NCBI GenBank assembly: GCA_002794775.1
Contig: NBAY01000024.1
Span: 372,001-436,000, forward strand
Direction of reading: 5' to 3'
Origin: Porodaedalea pini
Taxonomy: Eukaryota; Basidiomycota; Agaricomycetes; Hymenochaetales; Hymenochaetaceae
DNA length: 64,000 bases
A program made the translations under genes and the position numbers. Below are positions 1 through 9,964 of this stretch, in pieces. Position 1 is the stretch's first letter. Each line of letters begins with the position of its first letter. The notes below the pieces were generated by a model that was not told the origin of the DNA, did no database searches, and worked only from the letters and a program-made list of their open reading frames with translations.

Positions 1-470
1 CCAGAGATGCAATATTTTTGGTATGGATGACGGGTTGAAGACCGCGGAGAAGGGAGTTGACAAGACCCACTAGTCAGGACTGGTTTCTGCTAACTAGTGA
101 TTGTTTACTGAAGCTTTGCTCAAGAGATATTGACCTGCTGAAATGTCGCTCGTTCGTGGTCGAACATAGGTGCGGCTGAAGCTCGGGCTAGAAACAACCG
201 AGAGATCTGACATCGTGGTTCGATTTCTCTTTCGCAGTTTCACAGACGAAGATGTCCTCAACCCGAACTTCAAAGAGGAAGTGAAGAGGATTGTGGCGAT
301 ATCCCAGCCGTTCGTCCATTGGTACGGTGCTTTCCCCCTCTCCTTCAGCACTGGCTCACCTAACTTTCTTCGGAAGTTTGAACGACATGATGACTATTGC
401 TCCTAATGACGATGAGTCTGAAATAGAATCTCACCACGAGGAGGAAGGGGGTGAAGATGAAGACGATTGA
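1..470 (+). pseudogene. DUF2461-family gene, 3' part, probably disabled
   Basis: This is the 3' end of a second copy of the DUF2461 gene at 4742-6536; the 5' part lies outside the window. Three exon pieces match that gene's last exons: an NIFG...KGVDKTH stretch, then DIDLLKCRSF, then FTDEDVLNPNFKEEVKRI, and finally LNDMMTIAPNDD followed by an acidic tail ending in DEDD and a stop at 468-470. The introns at about 170-238 and 341-388 have normal GT...AG ends. The first splice site is damaged: the intact copy reads CACAA|GTGAGG, whereas this one reads CACTAGTCAGG, so reading on gives TAG, and splicing to the equivalent acceptor gives TAA. I therefore read it as a probable pseudogene. An unusual splice form could rescue it. 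Confidence 0.7.
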
Positions 471-807
471 TACAGAAGAAGCACCTTTCTAAATAAAGTA
501 TCTTCATGTGTTCGCGCTGGTTCCGGCCTACATTTTCATGTCTTTTGAGTCTTCGATGCTTGTAAAACATAAGTAGCCAGCGACAACTTCAATATTAATT
601 CAGCGGCACGTGAATACATATATGTAGATAGAGTGAATTCCCGTCTAGGTTAGCTATAACGCAAGTTCCCATTAATATTGGTGCGTCATATTACTCGTAA
701 GTCGCTGGCGAGAGCACAAATGACGCTAATATTAATATTGATCATGGGCCACCAAGTCACAAATAATAATATTAAGAACGGCATCCGTCCCTCAAGTTGC
801 TACCAGC
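471..807. other. spacer with promoter of first YGYHLK gene
   Basis: No gene is seen. The first 90 bases are the 3' flank of the DUF2461 copy; the same flank recurs at about 1790-1900. Near 746-775 there is a GGCCACCAAGTCAC block followed by an ATTAAGAAC stretch, a variant of the element found ahead of most YGYHLK genes. Confidence 0.5.
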
Positions 808-1488
808 ATGTCGAAAGCCATACGAACTGGACTCCGTGACCTCTCCCTTGACCCAAAGGACAACATAACTCACTCCACTCCAGCGATCAACAACGTTAGG
901 TGGGTTTCTTGTCAGACCTACTGTGCGACACATTGGCTGACTGCCTCCCATAGATTGAAGTCGAAGTACGCTGTCCCCGACGAATGGGTATTCGGCTACC
1001 GATTCAAAAATAGGCATTTCCGTCTGCTCGCCGAAAAATACAACCTCGACTGGGAAGGGAACCCTTTGGGAGTCACATTCGGCATTCTTGATTGGCTTGA
1101 ACGCGCTTCAAGAGTTACTTGCAAAATACGTGCTGTATCTTATCGTGGACGCTCAGCGCTCATCGTCGGATTCATTCAAGATGACTCGCGCCGAAGACTA
1201 GAGCTCAACGAGGTGTCGGAGGAGCAGATGGACAGAGTGCGGAAACTGATTGGGATTCCTGAGGGACGCAAGCCGAAGTGGCTCAGTGTGTACAACACAG
1301 GTGTCGACCCGGATTCCGAGTTCAGCAGCGATGACGAGAATGGCCCCAGTGCGGGTCTGGCGGATGAGGAAGATTCACTCCCTGACGGTGATGGTTTGAA
1401 AGATACTACCTCTTCCGACAGTGCAGACAGCGAAGAAAGTGAAGACGACTTGAGCGGCGAAGAAGAGCATAATGAATCTATTGAATAG
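808..1488 (+). CDS. YGYHLK-family acidic-tail protein (subtype 3)
   Basis: Unknown function. Coding exons are 808-899 and 954-1488. The 54-bp intron starts GTGGGT and ends CATAG; because 54 is a multiple of three the frame also reads through it. The spliced product is 208 residues. It begins MSKAIRTGLRDLSL, the start shared by nearly all copies. The core is W-V-F-G-Y-R-F-K-N-R-H-F-R-L-L-A-E-K-Y followed by an LDW segment, a YRGRSALIVGF strand-like stretch, DDSRRRLELNE and IGIPEGRKPKW. The last 65 or so residues are an acidic Ser/Asp/Glu tail opening with EFSSDDE, which fits casein kinase 2 sites. It is closest to the copy at 3504. No signal peptide or membrane segment. A nuclear or nucleolar role is only inference from the basic N-terminus and acidic tail. 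Confidence 0.85.
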   Translation: MSKAIRTGLRDLSLDPKDNITHSTPAINNVRWVSCQTYCATHWLTASHRLKSKYAVPDEWVFGYRFKNRHFRLLAEKYNLDWEGNPLGVTFGILDWLERASRVTCKIRAVSYRGRSALIVGFIQDDSRRRLELNEVSEEQMDRVRKLIGIPEGRKPKWLSVYNTGVDPDSEFSSDDENGPSAGLADEEDSLPDGDGLKDTTSSDSADSEESEDDLSGEEEHNESIE

Positions 1489-1734
1489 GAAAGGGTCGCA
1501 GGACAACTTGCTCTTCACGAGATTGTACTTTTCAGATGTTTTTTTGTTTTTCTCTTGCTCACCATGTCCCGTTGCGGTTATGATGCATTCTGCACATAAA
1601 ATTTTGCAGTACACCATACTGTTTCCACTCTAACTCGTAGGATTATTTCCTGCTTTTTTGGTTTGACTTGAGTCTAGGATTGTTCAGAATGGAAAGGAAC
1701 ACGTACCACGGTTGCCTACCTTTACGAACGGAAA

Positions 1735-1900
1735 ATCTGGAACAGAATCTCATGATGAAGAAGGTGGTGAAGATAGAGGAGATGATTAATATGAAAGGAG
1801 CCTTGCTCTGAATTATGTGTCTTCAGTGTGTTCGTGCCGGTTCCAGCTTACGTTTCTATATCTTAAAATGCTTGTATTACATAAGTAGCAATTCTGACAC
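1735..1900 (+). pseudogene. DUF2461 3'-end remnant
   Basis: A short relic of the DUF2461 gene tail and its 3' flank. Its run of GAATCTCATGATGAAGAAGG, an acidic coding stretch, then TGTGTTCG, CCGGTTCCAGCTTACG and TTGTATTACATAAGTAGC parallels 420-575 in order and spacing. No upstream exons remain. It sits exactly where a full DUF2461 gene sits in the next module (after the gene at 3504), so it marks a lost module member. Confidence 0.6.
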
Positions 1901-2098
1901 TGACAGCAACAACGCAATGGAAAAACATCGAGACGGATACAAAGCATGAGCACAGTGCATAATGGCAGACAAGCGGCCCAACTGCTGAATGGATAGAATG
2001 AATTCTCGTCTAGCTATCCAACCAAATAGCAGTACGGAAACTATATTCCAAGAATGGTGTCAGTAAAGTGAATTGTGCGTATTAAGGAAAATGCCCAC
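1901..2098. other. short spacer, nothing recognised
   Basis: AT-rich sequence between the DUF2461 remnant and the 3' end of the minus-strand pseudogene. Nothing identifiable. Confidence 0.5.
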
Positions 2099-2885
2099 TT
2101 AGAGTTTATTGCCAAAGTGCTTGGACGAAGGCAATGCTTTAATTGCCTCCATCATGGCGGACATTTCCTTCCTTCCCTGACGAGTGTAGAGCTGGCAGCC
2201 AGCTGGTGCAGCCATGGAGGTAGGCGGGAGAACTTCGTCATCAGGAACATATGTTGTATCTTGGTTTTCAGAGAGGGCCAGGACATCGTCAGCTGTGAAG
2301 AGCTCCCATGCCCACCAATCACCAGCAGCGGTTATACCGATGACAGCTTTCTCAGAATCTGGCGTCAACTGATCTCCAGAAAAAAAACACCCTAACTTGC
2401 TCAACAAGGTCCTCTCGTGCTTCAGCAAGCCCTATCCGACGTGACCTTTCTGTATCGTAAGCTGGCAAGCACTTGTTCTCCATTAGAGCGACATATTTTT
2501 TGATGGGTTCCAGTTTCAGCTTTCTATTACTCCCGGGTCGTTGCACTGTCCTGCATCCAATCACTCGAACAAGTGCAAAATCAGGAATGCGCTCCTGCGT
2601 GATTTATTTGCCCTCCGAGTTCTTGACGGTGCAAGTCACCCTAGGCTGAGATGTCGCTAAGAGGGTACGTTTGCCATGGCAAATTTCGGCATGCACACAT
2701 TCCCAAACACCATACCACTCGTGCTCCAGGCCTCGGTAGTCATCCTTCGCTTCTCCTGCTAGTTTGAGATCTGCAATCTCGTCTTTGATCATATCGGTAA
2801 GGAGAGCTCCCTTCTCCGCCCAACGCTTTGCCGCACGAGACCTTCTCATAATTGAAAGCTCGTTTGATCTATATGACCTATGCAT
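2099..2885 (-). pseudogene. broken copy of the minus-strand gene at 7367-8185
   Basis: Homologous along its length to the intact gene at 7367-8185. Matching landmarks in order are AKRW-EKG-LL near the start, YRGLEHEWYGVWE, QERIPDF-RVIG, AREDLVEQVRV, EKAVIGITAAGDWWAWELF and a C-terminus ending FGNKL. Two lesions break it. An in-frame TAA lies at 2604-2606, just before the segment equivalent to QELIPDFG. A frameshift lies near a run of eight A (2380-2387, plus strand), after VRVFFF. The family is unknown to me; the Y-R-G-x-E-H-x-W-Y-G and VIGI-AAG-WWAW motifs are its most conserved parts. Confidence 0.75.
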
Positions 2886-3400
2886 GATAAATGGATACTA
2901 AAGAAGCAAGGTATGCCATCCACTCACCAATTCTCTCAATCAACTCCGGCTTTGTCTAGTGGAGGTTGTATTTCTCCTCAGGCCACTGACAGTCAAGGAA
3001 ACGAAACAGGCTGACGATAAAGCAGAATTCCAAGTGTACCACACAAAAGCAGATTATGAAAATGCACAGCGGTTGTGGTTGATGTGAAGCAGTCCGAGAG
3101 AGGGAGTAAAACTGACAGAGATGGGTGGTAGATAGGCAGCGAAGAGCAGCGGCTTAAGTATCTGGCTCCGGATTTGAAACATGTGTTGGAAGGCCACAGT
3201 GGCACCGATATCTGATCAAAAGTAGTCAGCTGAAATCATGAAGGCCACGATCCAATAGATTGATCATATCGATAAGGCGAATACTTGTTTATTGAGCTGC
3301 TGACATTGGCCACATCTATCAAGTGAGTAGTAATCTTGATACCCGACTCATGCGGACAAACAATTCGTGATGTGACTGATCACAAATCACAGGCCACCGA
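2886..3400. other. intergenic, nothing recognised
   Basis: This lies between the start of the minus-strand pseudogene and the promoter of the next YGYHLK gene. Short open frames occur, but none resembles neighbouring families or has convincing splice sites. Confidence 0.4.
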
Positions 3401-3430
3401 ACCAAGCCACGTTGGTTGAACACTTATAAG
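3401..3430 (+). promoter_or_regulatory. conserved upstream element with TATA-like stretch
   Basis: ACCAAGCCACGTTGGTTGAA followed by CTTATAAGAAC, about 75-100 bases before the ATG at 3504. The same two-part arrangement recurs before the other YGYHLK copies, so it is probably their core promoter. Inference from recurrence only. Confidence 0.5.
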
Positions 3431-3503
3431 AACACCGCGTTCGTGCCTTCTTCTTCTCGTCCCCCGTCACACTCAGTCGCGAGCCGCTACCGAGTTTGCC
3501 AAC

Positions 3504-4175
3504 ATGTCAAAGGCCATACGAACTGGACTCCGTGACCTCTCCCTTGACTCAAAGGACAACACAACTCGCATCACTCCAGCGATCAACAACATTCGGTGGG
3601 TTTCTTATTAGATCTACTGTGCGACGCATTGGCTGACTGCCTCCCATAGATTGAAGTCGAAGTATGCTGTCCCCGACGAATGGGTATATGGCTACCGATT
3701 CAAAAATAGGCATTTCCGTCTGCTCGCCGAGAAATATAACCTCGACTGGGAAGGGAACGCTCTAGGAGTCACATTCGGCGTTCTTGATTGGCTTCGACGC
3801 GCTTCAAGAGTTCCTTACAAAATACGTGCTGTGTCTTATCGTGGAAACTCAGCGCTCATCGTCGGATTCATTCAAGATGACTCGCGCCGAAGACTAGAGC
3901 TCAACGAGGTGTCGGAGGAGCAGATGGACAGAGTGCGGAAATTGATTGGGATCCCCGAAGGACGCAAGCCGAAGTGGTTCAGTGTGCATGACACAGGTGT
4001 TGACCCGGATTCCGAGTTCAGCAGCGATGACGAGAATGACCCCAGTGCGGGTCTAGCGGATGAGGAAGATTCTCTCTCTGACGATGATGATTCGAATGAT
4101 ACTACCTCATCCGACAGCGAAGACACTTCGGACGACTTGAGCGACGAAGAAGAGCAGAACGAGCCTACTGAATAG
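3504..4175 (+). CDS. YGYHLK-family acidic-tail protein (subtype 3)
   Basis: Exons 3504-3595 and 3650-4175, split by a 54-bp intron with GTGGGT and CATAG ends. Here the intron carries an in-frame TAG (TTATTAG), so splicing is needed for the full product of 205 residues, which starts MSKAIRTGLRDLSLDSK. The core has WVYGYRFKNRHFRLLAEKY, YRGNSALIVGF, DDSRRRLELNE and IGIPEGRKPKW; the acidic tail ends EEEQNEPTE. It is nearly identical to the gene at 808 through the core and differs mainly in the tail. Downstream is the full DUF2461 gene in the same direction. No biochemical function can be assigned. Confidence 0.88.
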
Positions 4176-4741
4176 GAAGGATTATGGGACAGGCTTGCTG
4201 TTTGCAGAATTGTATTTTTCAGGACGCATATGTTGTTTTTCCACGCTCACCTTGACTCGCTGTGTTTCTAATGTTGTTTTCAATGCTATCTTCAATGACC
4301 CACTGCGGTTACCACTCATCCTGTGCATAAGAATTTCCAGAACACCACACTGTTCCAGTCAAGTCGTACATATTTGTTGTCTTATTTTCTAGGACGACTT
4401 GAATCTAGGATTATTTGGAATAGTATGCGTACTATATATAGTACTATGTAGTTGCAGACTTTTACGACTCGGAATCTGACGTCGTGCGTTCCTCTACTTG
4501 AGTGTGTGCATTTTCCTTCCTTCTGGAAAGCAATCTCCACTTTTATTGCTCTCTAAATATGATTCTGAGTAAGTATTTGGCGTAAATGAAGCAGAGTGGT
4601 TGGACTTGGTGCAATCGAGCTGCGTCCGGCAATGCCCGCGCGAATTCAAGTCTACCATTGTGGCGATCGGCCTCGTCTGACTCACTTTCATCGTAAGACC
4701 ACGTCAAGCCATAGCTGCACTCAGCTACATACAGCTTAGCC

Positions 4742-6536
4742 ATGGCACGGAAGACAAGAACAATGAAGAAAGCATCTGATGATGGCAGCGGCGAGGATGA
4801 ATCGACTACTACAAGAGCGCGACGCGTCTCGCGCAGAGCTTCAAGCACGCGTCAAAATGGTCGCAAGCATGGAAAAGTCGCGGTCGAGAGCAATACTGAT
4901 GACTCTGAAGAGGAAAGTGACGCGTACGTTAACGGAGATGAAGATGATGAAGATGACGACGTGGTCTCGCTGGACAGCGACGCGCTTGACGACCCAGACT
5001 TTGACGCGTCGGTGAAGAAGAGAAAGCGCGCTCCTGGCTCAAACAAGTCGTCTCCCAAGAAGAAATCTCGATCGGATACAAAATCGCCTGTTAAGAAGAA
5101 GCGCGTGCCCATCAGTGACGATGAAGAAGAGGAACTTGAAGATGGCCAGGAGTTTGTCGGTACAGTCGTACAAGCGCCAAAGACGGGGCGCGGTATGTCT
5201 TACTCTGGATCTTCTATCTTCTCAAGACTAATGAGTTGCCTCAGTACCTCCTGGTCGTATCTCTCAGAATACTCTCAACTTCCTGAGACAACTACAGGAC
5301 CCCGACTGTAATGACAGGACATGGTACGTCCTACTTTTCAAGCAGCTCTTCTGGGCCCACTGACGTTCCATATAGGTTCAAATTACATGGTGAAACAGTT
5401 TTCAATCACATTTGCTACTGTGGCTAAGCATTTTTTTGGGTACAGAGCCTATCTTTCGACAGGCCGAGAAAGAGTGGAAGGATTTCATCGACGAGTTCAC
5501 CCCGTTGCTCACGGAAGCAGATCCGCAAATACCAGTCTTACCGCCTAACGACGTCGTCCATCGTATATATCGAGATATTCGTTTCAGCAATAACAAAACA
5601 CCGTATAAGACGAACTTCTCTGCGAGTTTCTCGAGGAGTGGCAGGAAGGGCATTTTTGCGGGATGTGAGTGAATTTGTCAGGTCTTTTGTTTTGTTAGGT
5701 CTAATTTTGGACTCTATTCAGACCATTTGTACGAGTGTCTGGATGTTTTTTCTTGGTATCACCTACTGATCCGAGATTGAATGAAATCCTAAAGATCTAG
5801 TGAGTTTATTGCGGTGCTTCAATCTCTACGGTCCTGATCGTATCCGCCAGTCAAACCGGGCGAAAGCTTGTTCGCCGCCGGAACTTGGTGTCCAGGGAAA
5901 AATGAGCTGCAGACTATCAGGTAAGTGCTGCTTCCCATACAGCCCTCGGCTAGCCTTTCTCACGTGTACTGAGAATGTTTTGTCATTAGGAACAACATCG
6001 TCCGTTCGTCACGCCGCCTGCGTCAATTGATTTCAGCTCCTGCCTTTGTAGAGCTCTTTGGCGAGCCGAAGCCGAATTCGAAGAGTGAACGACGTAATAT
6101 CTTCGGAAGGGACGACGAGCTCAAGGTTGCACCGAAGGGGATTGAGAAGACGCACAAGTGAGGGTTGTTCTCTGCTGAATCGAATCGACACTGAACTTGT
6201 CTCCTAGGGACATTGACTTGCTGAAATGCCGCTCGTTTGCAGTCATGCATAGGTACCGCAGAAACTCGGACGTAATGATAACTGCGCAAGCTGACATGGA
6301 ATGTTCCTCTCTTTTGCCAGATTTACCGACAAGGAGGTCCTCGATCCGAACTTCAAAGTGGAGGTGAAGAGAATTGCCGCGATCACTCAGCCTTTCATCC
6401 ATTGGTAGGTTATATTCTCTGCTTCTGGTAAAAACCTGCCTCGTCTAATCCTACCAAAAGCCTGAACGACATGATGACTGTCGCTCCTAATGACGATGGG
6501 TCGGGGGAGGAGTCGGGTGATGAAGAGGACGATTGA
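4742..6536 (+). CDS. DUF2461 family protein with charged N-terminal extension
   Basis: A multi-exon gene. Clear exon joins are 4742-5192, 5245-5323, 5377-5391 and 5447 onward, then several more to the stop at 6534-6536. About the first 150 residues are a low-complexity extension, alternating acidic runs (EDDEDDD, DDEEEELEDGQE) with lysine-rich segments (KKRKRAP, SPKKKSR), typical of nuclear proteins. The DUF2461 domain (TIGR02453 family, function unknown) follows: NTLNFLRQLQDPDCNDRTWF, then E-P-I-F-R-Q-A-E-K-E-W, the hallmark IYRDIRFSNNKTPYKTNF, PGESLFAAGTWCPGKNELQ, RNIFGRDDELK, DIDLLKCRSFAV and FTDKEVLDPNF. The C-terminus is acidic (GDEEDD). Bacterial and fungal members usually lack the long extension. 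The exon joins around 5670-5860 are uncertain. It is flanked by YGYHLK genes, and its copies have duplicated along with them. Confidence 0.85.
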
Positions 6537-6582
6537 ACTCGACTTTGTGTCTCTTGCTCTGTTCGTATTGACTTTGGCACCA

Positions 6583-7040
6583 GTGTGTATACGGTTACTA
6601 TTTGAAGGACAAGCATCTTCTCCGCGATGGGAAATACAATCTCTACTGGGTTATGAACTCCTCTGAGATTCGGATTCAATGTCGAAGCCTGCTTAGACGC
6701 GCTTCTAAGGCTCCCTGTAAAAGATGCCTTTCTGTGAAAGATCGGTGGTCGCCATCTCGCCTTCAGACAACCTGTGCCATAGGCTGGCGCTCATCGCGAT
6801 GGACAGTGTACCAGTGTGGGAAACGACTGGTATTTCTAAACGATGCCAACATGGCTCAATCTATAGCACGAGTCTTGACCCAGATGCAGAGCTCAGTGGT
6901 GATGATAAGTACGTCCCTGTTCGATGGATAAACGAGATTGTGTTTCTATGCCTCTGACGACTCGGAGGTTAACTCATCGACCGACAGCGATGAGTCCTGG
7001 GACAGTGACTTGAGCGATAAGGTATCCACGAGGTGTGATG
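6583..7040 (+). pseudogene. decayed YGYHLK-family copy
   Basis: It starts abruptly at GTGTATACGGTTACTATTTG, equal to the core VYGYxLKxKH, continues as GKYNLYW, then CTTAGACGCGCTTCTAAGGCTCC (the LRRASRxP segment of the genes at 808 and 3504), loses frame, and recovers at CTTGACCCAGATGCAGAG (the DPDSEFSSDD tail junction) and a Ser/Asp-rich stretch near 6955-7020. The first exon and start codon are missing. It lies immediately after the DUF2461 stop. Confidence 0.65.
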
Positions 7041-7366
7041 GCACAGAATCGTGCTCCATCAGAGTTCATATAGTTCTCGGAGATCTATCTGCTTTCAGTG
7101 GCCTCGGAATGTTTTGTTACAGAAGTAAGCTCTTCAATTTCAATTTATTTTTATCAAACTAGTATTGGAAGGGCAAAGAATGATGATCCATGATATTGAC
7201 AGCGACAAACCAAATGAGCAACATTAAGGGTGTCTTTAAAGCGTGGTGCAAAACATAGCAACAATTCATTTGGGACGATGTCCCTTATTCGTTTCAAGTC
7301 CGCTGCAGACAGCACACATCAACTGACGTTTGAAGCTATGGTACTGTGATAGACTCACTTGAAGAC
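7041..7366. other. intergenic
   Basis: 3' flank of the decayed copy and 3' flank of the convergent gene at 7367. Nothing else recognised. Confidence 0.4.
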
Positions 7367-8185
7367 TTAAAGAAGGTTTCCAAAGACATCAAATCCAGGC
7401 AATCCTCGAATCGCCTCTAGCATGTCTGACATTGCTTCATCACTTTCTTCACTCTCGAGCTTGTAAAAACACCAAATAGGCACATTTGCCTCACCCTCGC
7501 CTTCAGGTTCCTCAGAGGACCTGAAAGTACTATCCTTGTTCTTGGAAAGTGGCTTGAAGTCGTCTGGCGTGAAGAGCTGCCAGGCCCACCAGTTACCAGC
7601 GGCATATATGCCAATGACAGCTTTCTGTCTAGATCTGTCACGGCCAAATAGAAGTCGAACCTGTTTGAGGAGATCCTCACGAGCTTCCTGCAATCCATGC
7701 ATGACACCATCCCTTGTTGAGCTGACCGCAGGAGGGGGTTTGATTTCCTGCAGTGCTACCCATTTCTTTCTGCCGGCTGGTCCAATTTTACGGCATGCGC
7801 GGTTTAGCTCGTTCCTGGGTCCGATGACACGCAGAATTCCAAAATCAGGAATTAGTTCTTGCTTCACCTTCTTGTTCGCATCGGAGACAAAGCTGGTAAT
7901 ACGGGGCTGCGGTGCAGGAAGGAGAGTAAAGGTGTCTTCACAGAAGCTTGCCCATGTGGAGTTCCAGGCGCCATACCAATCGTGTTCAGGGCCACGGTAG
8001 GGTTTCTTGTTTTTCTTCTGTCCTGGCTGTAGCATTTGCTTCTTGTTAACGTCGTCAACATGATCATTCAGGATTTTCCTGAGAAATGTTCCCTTTCGGT
8101 TCCATTTCTCCGCTGTAGTCAGATCCTCCGCCATGATGGTCCAATGTGTGCTAAAATTAAGGTGAGATTGACAAGCGAGTATCAT
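7367..8185 (-). CDS. hypothetical protein with YRGPEHDWYG and WWAW motifs
   Basis: Single-exon reading frame of 272 residues from the first ATG. A second ATG 17 codons in (at 8134, MAEDLTT) aligns with the conserved part of the broken copy at 2099-2885 and is an equally good start. Landmarks: AEKWNRKGTFL near the N-terminus, a lysine-rich patch, YRGPEHDWYGAWNSTW around residue 80, QPRITSFV, QELIPDFGILRVIGPRNEL, QEAREDLLKQVRLLF, KAVIGIYAAGNWWAWQLF and a Glu-rich segment before AIRGLPGFDVFGNLL. No signal peptide, membrane segment or known catalytic motif. The pseudogene copy keeps the motifs marked above, so they are probably the functional core. Family unknown to me. Confidence 0.7.
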   Translation of the reverse strand: MILACQSHLNFSTHWTIMAEDLTTAEKWNRKGTFLRKILNDHVDDVNKKQMLQPGQKKNKKPYRGPEHDWYGAWNSTWASFCEDTFTLLPAPQPRITSFVSDANKKVKQELIPDFGILRVIGPRNELNRACRKIGPAGRKKWVALQEIKPPPAVSSTRDGVMHGLQEAREDLLKQVRLLFGRDRSRQKAVIGIYAAGNWWAWQLFTPDDFKPLSKNKDSTFRSSEEPEGEGEANVPIWCFYKLESEESDEAMSDMLEAIRGLPGFDVFGNLL

Positions 8186-8710
8186 GTATGATCACGCACT
8201 GGATTTATAGGCCCAAACTTAATCAGAAGGTGGTGGACCTGCGTACAATGATTACTGAACTGTATCGATGACGTGTTTGATGCAGCTAGATAGAGGTGTG
8301 GGAGTATCAGTGCAATGTCCAGGGTTGAAGTTAAAGTTGTACATACGAGTTACGGTTACAATATAATATCTTGAAGACCTGAAATCTCAGGGAGAGCGAA
8401 AGCACTCAAGTTTAAATAGTGGAGTGAAGTACGTGGCTGGCCATCATCAATGCCACGACTTGGCAATTCCACTTCTGCTCAGATCTTTGGAGGCCGCAAT
8501 TCATGTAGAGCCACAGCACAGGTTATCGATGTAGTGAGCTCGTGTTTTACAAGGTAAAACACAAAAATATATGATCTAGTACAAACTGCATTTAATTACA
8601 CCAGTGGCTTTTATTGACGCACCCATATAGCAATGCCTTTGTTCTAAGATTGGAAAATGACAAATATGGACAAATAGCACGTAGCGCGATCAATCAGTAA
8701 TCACGAGCCG
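8186..8710. other. intergenic between divergent genes
   Basis: Upstream region shared by the minus-strand gene and the YGYHLK gene at 8817. AT-rich; no coding signal seen. Confidence 0.4.
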
Positions 8711-8741
8711 CAAGCCACGGTTGTTCAGCGACTTAAAAGAA
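8708..8741 (+). promoter_or_regulatory. conserved upstream element
   Basis: CCGCAAGCCACGGTTGTTCA, then ACTTAAAAGAAC, about 75 bases before the ATG at 8817. A copy of the element seen at 3401-3430. Confidence 0.45.
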
Positions 8742-8816
8742 CATCAGCACCCCTTTCTGCAAAGTCAACTTCCTTCATCCGAACCACATTGTCATTCGCC
8801 TCGAAAGCCAAAAAAA

Positions 8817-9522
8817 ATGCCAAATGCTATTCGAAGTGGCGTTGCGAGCCTCTCCCTTCAGCCGAAGGAAACACAGTCGAAGAAAGCTAAGAAGGCAAAG
8901 TATGGGCAATGATCGTGCGCTTTTTCAGAATCAAAGAGCTGAAGAAACCCCCAATAGATCCTCTTCAAAATACTTGTTATACGAGGAATGGGCATATGGA
9001 TATCATCTCAAAAACAGGCACCTTCGTCTTCTCGCCGAGAAATACAATCTTCCTTGGCAGAAGAATCCGATGTACGTCATGTTTCGCCTGTCGGACTTCT
9101 TCAAACGTGCCACGGAAGTCGACTACAAGACGACACCTGTAGTCTATCGAGGGAAAGCCGCTCAGATCGTCACTTTCCTCAGAGACGACGGTCGCAAGAG
9201 GTTGGAGCTGAATCAGTTCTCGCAGGAGGATATGGAAAAAGTGCGGGATATCATAGGGATTCCAGCAGGGACGAAGCCGAAGTGGTTTGACGTTTCGGAC
9301 AACGACAGTAACGCAGAGTTCAGCAGCGATGACGAGAGTTCTCCTCCTGTGGAGTTTCCGGTTACGATGAAATACCCCGAGGAGGAAAACCGGGACGAAT
9401 ATTCTAATAATGAGAGTTGGGACTCTTCGGATGATTCCTATGACCAGTCTTCTGGCTGGTCTTCGGATGGATATGAAGGGAGCGAAGTATCTTCAGACGA
9501 AGATGAAGGGAATGTGGCGTAG
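8817..9522 (+). CDS. YGYHLK-family acidic-tail protein (subtype 1)
   Basis: Exons 8817-8899 and 8958-9522 with a 58-bp intron (GTATGG...AATAG) in phase 2; the product is 215 residues. The start MPNAIRSGVASLSLQPKE matches the family start, and the exon end is lysine-rich (SKKAKKAK). Subtype 1 is marked by SSSKYLLYEEWAYGYHLKNR, LPWQKNP, MFRLSDFFKRAT, a YRGKAAQIVTFL stretch, DDGRKRLELNQ and IGIPAGTKPKWFDVSDND. The tail begins AEFSSDDE and carries repeated DSSDDS and SSDEDE blocks. This is the first member of the four head-to-tail subtype 1 / subtype 2 pairs. Function unknown. Confidence 0.88.
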
Positions 9523-9760
9523 GAAAGCATTGTAGGATTTACCAAATTGCTCTTTGTCGATACCAAGCGCATTCATGGTTATGCTTTGCTCACCATAACT
9601 TGTTGTTTTCCAAATACTGTTCTCAATTATTTCTCCTATAGATTACAGTTATCATGCATTATATGCATAAACTTTGCAGAACACCTTACTGCTCCCAGTC
9701 AAGCCGTTTATATTTGTCGTCGTGAGCATTGGTTTTGTCGCCTTTATATCGACGGGTGAG

Positions 9761-9794
9761 CCACAAGCCACGTTGATCAAACGAGTAATAAGAA
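9761..9794 (+). promoter_or_regulatory. conserved upstream element
   Basis: CCACAAGCCACGTTGATCAA followed by GTAATAAGAAC. It lies about 170 bases before the family start region at 9965, farther than in other copies because extra sequence separates them. Confidence 0.45.
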
Positions 9795-9964
9795 CACATG
9801 GGCATCGATAAGCGAGGGAAAGGACAAAGAAACAACGCGCGAAGTGAAGCGAAATCGGAGTCAGAAGTTGGAGCCACGATCCAGCCTAAAGAGCAGGGCC
9901 TTCGTCCCCTCATAACTTACGTCCATCCCGTTAGTGTTCCTCAAATTTCTCAAAGACCGTTGCC

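Noticed and set aside
900..953. Read-through of the 54-bp segment in the gene at 808 as coding sequence
   Set aside because: It has GT...AG ends, aligns with the intron in all sister copies, and contains an in-frame stop in the copy at 3504.
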